64,000 nucleotides of DNA from Ancylobacter dichloromethanicus. Its GTDB lineage: Bacteria > Pseudomonadota > Alphaproteobacteria > Rhizobiales > Xanthobacteraceae. Below the pieces are notes generated by a model. It was not told the DNA's origin, did no database searches, and was given only the letters and a program-made list of their open reading frames with translations. The translations under genes and the position numbers were made by a program. The stretch is from assembly GCF_018390645.1 (NCBI RefSeq), contig NZ_JAHBGC010000052.1, positions 19,824 through 83,823 of the forward strand, given 5' to 3'. Positions 58,434-64,000 of this stretch are shown in pieces. Numbering within the stretch: the first letter of the stretch is position 1; the number at the start of each line of letters is the position of its first letter.

Positions 58434-58583
58434 TCAGCGTGCGGTCTCGCCGGCGATGGCGAGGGCCACCGGCTCGCGCCTCTCGGACAAGGGGTGCAGG
58501 AACAGCACGGCCGCGACCACGGCACTGTAGGCCAGGGCAAACAGCAGCTTGTCGCGGTGGCGGCGAAGGCCGATCCAGCTCAT
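58434..58583 (-). CDS. Small single-pass membrane protein, hypothetical
   Basis: A 49-residue protein with ATG at 58583 and GGAGAG 5 bases upstream. Layout: basic N-terminus (MSWIGLRRHRDK), one hydrophobic helix at about 13-32 (LLFALAYSAVVAAVLFLHPL), and a short polar tail (SERREPVALAIAGETAR). No family is recognised. It lies 55 bases downstream of the helicase gene and 130 bases upstream of the Rrf2 gene, on the same strand as both. The strong RBS and membrane profile make it a credible gene. Confidence 0.5.
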   Translation of the reverse strand: MSWIGLRRHRDKLLFALAYSAVVAAVLFLHPLSERREPVALAIAGETAR

Positions 58584-58638
58584 GGCGTCTCTCCGTGTGG
58601 AGAGTAATCTATGGATCTTGTAGGAATATGTAAAGAGG

Positions 58639-59985
58639 TCAGTCCGCGTCGAACGCCCGCACCGCCGGTCCCAGCGCGCCGCCGTTCTCGAAGGCGGCGG
58701 TGAAGGCGGCGACGCGGCGGTCGATGCGGATGTCGGAGGCGCGCAGCGGGCGGGCCAGAGAAAGCCCCTCCAGCGTGCGCGCCCGCGACAGCGCCACATA
58801 GGCCTGCCCGGCGGCGAAGGCGCCGCTGTCGAAGTCGATCCGCACATCCTCCAGCGTCAGCCCCTGCGCCTTGTGCACCGTTACCGCCCAGGCGGGCACG
58901 AGCGGGAGCTGGGTGTAGGTGCCGACCACCTTGGCCGCGACCTTGCCGGTGGCCTCGTCCCAGTCGTAGCGGATGCGCTCCCAGCTGGTGCGCTCGATCT
59001 CGACGATGCCGCCGCTGTCGAGCCGGACATAGGCGCGGTCCGGGGCGAGGCCGGTAATGGTGCCGACCGAGCCGTTGACCCATTGCCGCTCGGGATGGTT
59101 GCGCACCGTCATGACCCGTGCCCCGACCTTGAGCGCCAGCGTCTCCGGCACCGGGAGCCGGTCATTGGCAAGGTCGAACTCGCCCTCGCTCTTGCCCTCA
59201 TACAGCCGGCCGTCATCGTGCAGGGCCTCGAGGCCGCGCCGGTTATAGGCATCGACGCGCGCATTGGTCGGTGCCAGCACCACCGGGATGCGGCCGGGCC
59301 GATGCTCGCGGTGCGAGGCGGCGTTGATGGCGGCGATGGCGTCGCCGACATAACGGCCGGTGCGCAGTTCCGCGAGGTGGCCGACAAAGGCATCGTCGGT
59401 CTGGCGGTAGACCTGCAGGAAGGGCAGCCGCGCCGGCTCCACCTCGCGCAGCACGCGGGCGTCGAAGGCGAACGGGCCCTCGTAGCCGAGACGGCCGAGT
59501 ATCTCGCGCTCGGCCATCGGCACGACCGGCGGCAGTTGCAGGAAGTCGCCGACCAGCACCACCTGGACGCCGCCAAACGGCTCGGGAGTGCCGCGGGCGA
59601 TGCGCAGCGAGCGGTCCACCGCGTCGAGCACGTCGGCGCGCACCATGGAAATCTCGTCGATGACGAGCCGCTCCAGCTTCTTCATCAAGGTGCGCTTGGG
59701 CGTGCGCGGACGCACCTGGTCGGGGTCGACGAGGCGCGGTGGCAGGCCGAAGAAGGAGTGGATGGTCTGCCCACCGAGTTGCAGCGCGGCGACGCCGGTG
59801 GGCGCGAGAAATGCCTGTCGGCCACCACCATGCTTGCGCAGCGCATGCAGGAACGTGGTCTTCCCCGTGCCCGCGCCGCCCAGCACCATCACGAGCGGAG
59901 CGCCGGAGCCGACCAGCGCGAGCGGGCCGGCAAAGGCCTCGGCCGGGAGAGAAGGGCGAATCGCAAGCGCGGCTTTGTCGGTCAT
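58639..59985 (-). CDS. PIF1/RecD-like SF1 DNA helicase (AAA ATPase)
   Basis: A 448-residue helicase of the PIF1-like/AAA_30 type. Walker A is VMVLGGAGTGKTTFLHALRK near 35. QAFLAPTGVAALQLGGQTIH and HSFFGLPPRL are PIF1 motif Ia features. Walker B is RLVIDEISMVRADVLDAVDR near 110, and motif III is VQVVLVGDFLQLPPVVP near 135. The C-terminal UvrD-like end has VPAWAVTVHKAQGLTLEDVR near 375 and AYVALSRARTLEGLSLARPL near 405. It is expected to unwind DNA 5'-3', with possible roles in replication of hard templates. The ATG at 59985 gives a family-typical start but lacks a clear RBS; the frame extends to 60021. Confidence 0.88.
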   Translation of the reverse strand: MTDKAALAIRPSLPAEAFAGPLALVGSGAPLVMVLGGAGTGKTTFLHALRKHGGGRQAFLAPTGVAALQLGGQTIHSFFGLPPRLVDPDQVRPRTPKRTLMKKLERLVIDEISMVRADVLDAVDRSLRIARGTPEPFGGVQVVLVGDFLQLPPVVPMAEREILGRLGYEGPFAFDARVLREVEPARLPFLQVYRQTDDAFVGHLAELRTGRYVGDAIAAINAASHREHRPGRIPVVLAPTNARVDAYNRRGLEALHDDGRLYEGKSEGEFDLANDRLPVPETLALKVGARVMTVRNHPERQWVNGSVGTITGLAPDRAYVRLDSGGIVEIERTSWERIRYDWDEATGKVAAKVVGTYTQLPLVPAWAVTVHKAQGLTLEDVRIDFDSGAFAAGQAYVALSRARTLEGLSLARPLRASDIRIDRRVAAFTAAFENGGALGPAVRAFDAD

Positions 59986-60021
59986 CGGCGCAATGGAGCA
60001 CAGGAGGGGGCATTCGACCAA

Positions 60022-60782
60022 AAAGGTCCTGCGGTCCGGCCTGTGGGCGGGGCAGGGGCAGCGTCGACGAAGCTGTCACCTTGTCCAGTGTGCCTTTTTG
60101 ATCAGGAGGAGCCACCGGATCGGAGAAGGCTCTATCGTCACTGTTCCAGGTCAGAGTGCCGCCGCGAATATCGCTCGAATGTCACCGGACAGGATCCGAC
60201 TATTCAGTCAAAAGCCTGCGCCTGCATCTTTTCGATGGTGGTGATCGCCTTGTTCACAATCTTATTGTGGCGCCGGTGCCGGAATGTATTCAGGCGCAGG
60301 AGCCAGTCGTGGCCCGGGGAACCGATGTCCTGACGGCCCAGCGCCTTGCGCGCCTTATTCAACAAGGCGACATCCACGTTATCGTTACGGTGTCCTTTCC
60401 GCGGAAGAAATTTCTGCTTCCCAGTATAATGGCGAACCGCCGCATTATAGTGAATTCTTCACTCTATAAGTTACGTGTCAATAACGGCGACGCCTAAAAC
60501 GTCATTATTGCGCTTGTTTCGTCTCATCGTTGCGATGTCATCAAGGCGCAGCAATAGTGTCCCGGGCCGCCCTCCGATCATCCGGAGAGCGTTTGACGCG
60601 CCCGATGGCAAGCAATGGGCAATACTAAATGCACGGGCCCCGCCGCCGGAGACGGTCCATAACGGGACCCGCGATGTGGAGGCCGCTGTACGGACACCCC
60701 ACATCGCAAACGCTGGCGAGTGCTATTTTACCGTTGACCGCTCCAGACGGCGTCATGCCACTGCTCTCGTGCGGTCGTTCGG
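60022..60782. other. Gene-poor stretch with lower GC than its neighbours
   Basis: About 760 bases between the helicase start and the dehydrogenase 3' end. Composition shifts to clearly lower GC (for example 60360-60520 has runs such as GAATTCTTCACTCTATAAG), unlike flanking genes. Short frames exist on both strands (60156-60497 and 60475-60822 on plus, 60471-60704 on minus). Their translations match nothing I recognise, and codon use is not gene-like. I see no tRNA, terminator or IS end. It may hold the helicase promoter and the remains of a horizontally acquired or decayed gene. Confidence 0.4.
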
Positions 60783-62243
60783 TCACACGCCGAGCTGGGT
60801 GACGAACTTGGTATTCACATAAGCCTCCATCGCCTCGGTGCCGCCCTCGGAGCCATAGCCGGAATCCTTGATGCCGCCGAACGGCACTTCGGGAAGGGCG
60901 AGGCCGTGATGGTTGATCGAGATCATGCCGCTCTCCACCCGGCGGGCGAACGCGTCGGCGCGGGCGGCGGAGGTGGTGTAGGCATAGGCGGCGAGGCCGT
61001 AGGGCAGCCGGTTGGCCTCGGCGATCACCGCCTCGGTCGAGGTGAAGGACTGGATCGGCACGATCGGGCCGAACGGCTCCTCATTGAGGATGCGCGCATC
61101 CGGCGAGAGGTCGGTCAGCACGGTCGGCTCGAAGAAATAGCCCTTGTTGCCGATGCGCGCCCCGCCGGTGTGCAGGGTGGCGCCCTTGGCGAGGGCGTCG
61201 GCGGTCAGCGCCTCCATCGCCTCGACCCGGCGCGGATTGGCCAGCGGGCCCATGCGCACGCCCTCGTCCAGGCCATTGCCGACCTTGACGCCCTTCACGG
61301 CTTCGGTGAAGCCGTCGACGAAGCGGGAATACAGGTCCTCATGCACGAGGAAGCGGGTCGGCGAGACGCAGACCTGCCCGGCATTGCGGAACTTGGCGCC
61401 CGACAGCAGCTTGATCGCCACCTCGACGTCGGCATCCTCGAACACCACGGCGGGGGCATGGCCGCCCAGTTCCATGGTGACGCGCTTCATATGCGCGCCG
61501 GCCAGCGCGGCGAGCTGCTTGCCAACCACGGTGGAGCCGGTGAAGGAGATCTTCTTCACGATGGGGTGCGGTATCAGGTACTGCGAAATTTCCGCCGGCA
61601 CGCCGAAGACAAGGTTGACCACGCCCGCAGGCACGCCGGCATCGGCATAGGCGCGCACCAGCTCGGCGCAGCTCGCCGGCGTCTCCTCCGGCCCCTTGAG
61701 GATCACCGCGCAGCCGGCGGCGAGCGCGGCCGAGACCTTGCGCACCGCCTGGTTGATCGGGAAGTTCCACGGGGTGAAGGCGGCGACGACGCCCACCGGC
61801 TCGCGGTGGACGGCCTGCTGCACCCCGGCGGCGCGGGCGGGGATCAGCCGGCCATACTGGCGGCGGCCTTCCTCGGCAAACCAGTCGATGATGTCGGCGG
61901 AGGTCAGCGTCTCCATCCGCGCCTCGGGCAGCGGCTTGCCCTGTTCCATCGTCATCAGGGTGGCGATGGTCTCATGGCGCTCGCGCAGGATTTCGCCCGC
62001 CTTGCGCATGATCTTGTAGCGCTCGTGCGGGGGCGTGTGGCGCCACAGCGCGAAACCTTTCTCGGCGGCGGCGAGTGCCGCGTCGAGATCGGCGCGGCCG
62101 GCATGGGCGACGGTGCCGATCGCCTCTTCCGTCGCCGGGTTGATCACCTTCTGGCTGGCGGGCGCGCCGTCCTGCCCGCTGCCCCCACGCCATTTGCCGT
62201 CGATGAAGAGCTGGACTTCGGGGTAGGAAACGGTGTGGGACAT
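60783..62243 (-). CDS. gabD: NAD(P)-dependent aldehyde dehydrogenase, succinate-semialdehyde dehydrogenase-like
   Basis: The protein has 486 residues of the ALDH superfamily. [20 protein letters not shown] is near 33-52. The NAD(P)-binding part has [20 protein letters not shown] near 150-170 and [20 protein letters not shown] near 225. The catalytic Glu is in [20 protein letters not shown] near 250 and the catalytic Cys in [20 protein letters not shown] near 285. [11 protein letters not shown] and [20 protein letters not shown] end the protein. [13 protein letters not shown] and the GSEGG segment fit the GabD-type group. The substrate could also be glutarate semialdehyde. The ATG at 62243 has AAAGG about 8 bases upstream. 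It is 172 bases downstream of ftsK. Confidence 0.85.
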   Translation of the reverse strand: MSHTVSYPEVQLFIDGKWRGGSGQDGAPASQKVINPATEEAIGTVAHAGRADLDAALAAAEKGFALWRHTPPHERYKIMRKAGEILRERHETIATLMTMEQGKPLPEARMETLTSADIIDWFAEEGRRQYGRLIPARAAGVQQAVHREPVGVVAAFTPWNFPINQAVRKVSAALAAGCAVILKGPEETPASCAELVRAYADAGVPAGVVNLVFGVPAEISQYLIPHPIVKKISFTGSTVVGKQLAALAGAHMKRVTMELGGHAPAVVFEDADVEVAIKLLSGAKFRNAGQVCVSPTRFLVHEDLYSRFVDGFTEAVKGVKVGNGLDEGVRMGPLANPRRVEAMEALTADALAKGATLHTGGARIGNKGYFFEPTVLTDLSPDARILNEEPFGPIVPIQSFTSTEAVIAEANRLPYGLAAYAYTTSAARADAFARRVESGMISINHHGLALPEVPFGGIKDSGYGSEGGTEAMEAYVNTKFVTQLGV

Positions 62244-62386
62244 GGCCGAACCTTTCGCGACAGGGTGCTGGCGCATACCTAATCGCCCGGATGCCGGACG
62301 GAAAGGGGCAAGGTGGCCTGCCGCAGCGGCCGCGGCTACCGTTTTCGCCTGTGTTGCCGCTCCGGCGGCGCCGGTCGTCAACAGCG

Positions 62387-62406
62387 GCCCCGCCCGGAGG
62401 CGGGGC
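62387..62406 (-). terminator. Strong GC hairpin just after ftsK
   Basis: GCCCCGCC / GGCGGGGC, 8 perfect base pairs around a 4-base loop, 9 bases past the ftsK stop. No T-run follows on the minus strand, so it is at best a weak or Rho-assisted terminator, or an mRNA 3' stabiliser. Confidence 0.4.
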
Positions 62407-62414
62407 GAGGCGGC

Positions 62415-64000
62415 TCAGCGCGTCTCGCGGAGAATATCGCGCTTGCCGGCATGGTTGGCCGGGCCGACATAGCCCTCATTCTCCATCCGCTCCATCAGCG
62501 AGGCGGCGCGGTTGTAGCCGATCTGCAGCCGACGCTGGATGTAGGAGGTGGACGCCTTCTTGTCGCGCATGACGAGCGCCACCGCCTGGTCGTAGAGATC
62601 GCCGCAATCCTCGCCGGAGAGCGCGCCATTGGCCGATTTGTCGAACACGGCGCCGTCGTCGGCGGCGGGCTCCTCGTCTTCTTCGGCGGTGACCTCTTCC
62701 AGATATTCCGGCCGCGCCTGGCTTTTGAGATGCTCGACGACGCGCTCGACCTCCTGGTCGGAGACGAACGGGCCGTGCACGCGGGAGATGCGCCCGCCAC
62801 CGGCCATGTAGAGCATGTCGCCCTGGCCAAGCAGTTGCTCGGCGCCCATCTCGCCGAGAATGGTCCGCGAATCGATCTTGCTCGTCACCTGGAAGGAAAT
62901 CCGGGTGGGGAAGTTCGCCTTGATGGTGCCGGTGATCACGTCCACGCTCGGGCGCTGTGTGGCCATGATGAGGTGGATGCCGGCGGCGCGGGCCATCTGG
63001 GCGAGGCGCTGGATCGCTCCCTCGATCTCCTTGCCGGCGACCATCATCAGGTCGGCCATCTCGTCGACCACGATGACGATGAAGGGGAGGGGAGCGAGAT
63101 CCATGATCTCCTCCTCTTCCAGCAATTCGCCGGTTTCCTTGTCGAACCCCTTCTGCACCGTGCGGGTGATGATCTCGCCCTTGGCGGTGGCCTCCGCCAC
63201 GCGGGCGTTGAAGCCGTCGATGTTGCGCACGCCGAGGCGGCTCATCTTCTTGTAGCGGTCTTCCATCTCCCGCACCGCCCATTTCAGGGCGACGATGGCC
63301 TTCTTCGGGTCGGTGACGACCGGGGTCAGCAGATGCGGGATGCCCTCATAGACCGAAAGCTCCAGCATCTTCGGGTCGATCATGATCAGCCGGCACTGGT
63401 CCGGGCGGTGCCGGTAGAGCAGGCTGAGGATCATGGTGTTGATGGCGACCGACTTGCCCGAACCCGTGGTGCCGGCGACCAGCAGATGCGGCATGCGGGC
63501 GAGGTCGACGATGACCGGCTCGCCGCCGATGGTCTTGCCCAGCCCGATGCCGAGCTTGGCGCGGGCGGCCTCGAATTCGTGGCTGGCCAGCATCTCGCGC
63601 AGCCACACCGTCTCGCGGCGCTGGTTGGGCAGTTCGATACCGATGACGTTGCGCCCTTCCACCACGGCGACGCGGGCGGAGATCGCGCTCATCGAGCGGG
63701 CGATGTCGGCGGAGAGGCCGATGACGCGGCTCGACTTGATGCCGGGGGCCGGCTCCAGCTCATACAGCGTCACCACCGGGCCGGGATTGGCGTCGATGAT
63801 CTCGCCGCGCACGCCAAAATCATGCAGCACCTGCTGCAGCTTCACCGAATTGCGGTCGAGGAACTCCTCGGAGAGCTCGTAGTCCGGCTCGCTGGCGGGC
63901 GGCTCGGTGAGCAGTTCCAGCGGCGGCAGCTCGTAGTCGTCGCTTCCTGCCGGCGCCGGGCGCGGGGCGACACGGGCGGCGCGGGGCGCCGGCGCGGCAG
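62415..64000 (-). CDS. ftsK: DNA translocase FtsK, C-terminal part (5' end outside window)
   Basis: The frame is open to the window edge, so about 528 C-terminal residues are visible. The upstream part reads [13 protein letters not shown] and [20 protein letters not shown], typical of the FtsK linker-to-alpha junction. The motor has [20 protein letters not shown], Walker [21 protein letters not shown], Walker [21 protein letters not shown] and [20 protein letters not shown]. After an acidic linker ([20 protein letters not shown]), the gamma winged helix ([20 protein letters not shown]) recognises KOPS sequences and activates XerCD. The product pumps DNA at the division septum to resolve chromosomes. 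The N-terminal membrane domain lies outside the window. Confidence 0.95.
   Translation of the reverse strand, partial: AAPAPRAARVAPRPAPAGSDDYELPPLELLTEPPASEPDYELSEEFLDRNSVKLQQVLHDFGVRGEIIDANPGPVVTLYELEPAPGIKSSRVIGLSADIARSMSAISARVAVVEGRNVIGIELPNQRRETVWLREMLASHEFEAARAKLGIGLGKTIGGEPVIVDLARMPHLLVAGTTGSGKSVAINTMILSLLYRHRPDQCRLIMIDPKMLELSVYEGIPHLLTPVVTDPKKAIVALKWAVREMEDRYKKMSRLGVRNIDGFNARVAEATAKGEIITRTVQKGFDKETGELLEEEEIMDLAPLPFIVIVVDEMADLMMVAGKEIEGAIQRLAQMARAAGIHLIMATQRPSVDVITGTIKANFPTRISFQVTSKIDSRTILGEMGAEQLLGQGDMLYMAGGGRISRVHGPFVSDQEVERVVEHLKSQARPEYLEEVTAEEDEEPAADDGAVFDKSANGALSGEDCGDLYDQAVALVMRDKKASTSYIQRRLQIGYNRAASLMERMENEGYVGPANHAGKRDILRETR

Noticed and set aside
60156..60822. Short plus-strand frames and a minus-strand frame (60471-60704) as genes
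   Set aside because: No RBS, no recognisable domain and no gene-like codon pattern.
1..64000. tRNA, rRNA, CRISPR array or insertion sequence
   Set aside because: No cloverleaf with CCA-type acceptor, no rRNA sequence, no regularly spaced direct repeats and no transposase were seen.

Overview
The window looks like a chromosomal segment of a high-GC, facultatively methylotrophic alphaproteobacterium of the Hyphomicrobiales, Xanthobacteraceae-like in flavour (Ancylobacter/Starkeya/Xanthobacter type). The reasons are the tetrahydromethanopterin (H4MPT)/methylofuran formaldehyde-oxidation cluster, a gene transfer agent (GTA) tail module, alphaproteobacterial two-component systems (FeuP/Q-like and a PleC-like kinase), a system I cytochrome c maturation operon and a TTAA-N7-TTAA CtrA box. 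The genus is inference. I see no rRNA, tRNA, CRISPR array or insertion sequence.

Layout. 1-5925: 3' end of a GTA cluster (host-specificity protein, DUF2793 tail-fibre-like protein, spike-base-like protein, a large putative spike/adhesin), then a lysis cassette (GH108 muramidase and overlapping Rz/Rz1-type spanin candidates) behind a perfect CtrA site. 6074-8700: PhoP/FeuP-type two-component pair and a glycine-zipper lipoprotein. 8849-13118: ccmI-ccmE-ccmF-ccmH. 13211-17168: Do-type periplasmic protease, terminator, second OmpR-type two-component pair. 17230-23841: glnE, an L-2-hydroxyglutarate oxidase-like flavoprotein, a PleC-like PAS kinase.

24136-47670 is the C1 island: a Fae paralogue (24136), pepN, folB, MfnF-like and MfnD-like proteins, a HisA/HisF-like protein, a CitG-like protein, a RimK-type ligase, mch, a third ATP-grasp protein, mtdB, beta-RFAP synthase, a divergent operon of a PCD-like protein with fhcB-fhcA-fhcD-fhcC, then mgtE as an apparent intruder, and a tightly overlapping operon mfnE-dmrB-DHPS-like-DUF447-mfnB. 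The enzymes MtdB, Mch and FhcABCD carry formaldehyde-derived C1 units from methylene-H4MPT to formate. The remaining genes probably build H4MPT and methylofuran. 47951-51589: RNA methyltransferase, ABC-F ATPase, Phd/PIN toxin-antitoxin. 51603-64000: FAD-linked oxidase, exbB-exbD-tonB behind an Irr-like site, glutaryl-CoA dehydrogenase, Rrf2 regulator with methylglyoxal synthase, a PIF1-like helicase, a 760-base gene-poor stretch of different composition, a succinate-semialdehyde-type dehydrogenase, and the C-terminal part of FtsK.

Three families of palindromic intergenic repeats recur. Two copies sit inside operons (ccmE-ccmF, fhcA-fhcD) and two flank mgtE. The most notable observations are the consolidation of GTA tail, spike and lysis genes under a CtrA box, the Fae paralogue lacking the expected catalytic histidine, and a near-complete bacterial methylofuran/H4MPT synthesis set with several uncharacterised members. 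Many long antisense frames are GC-driven shadows and are left out.
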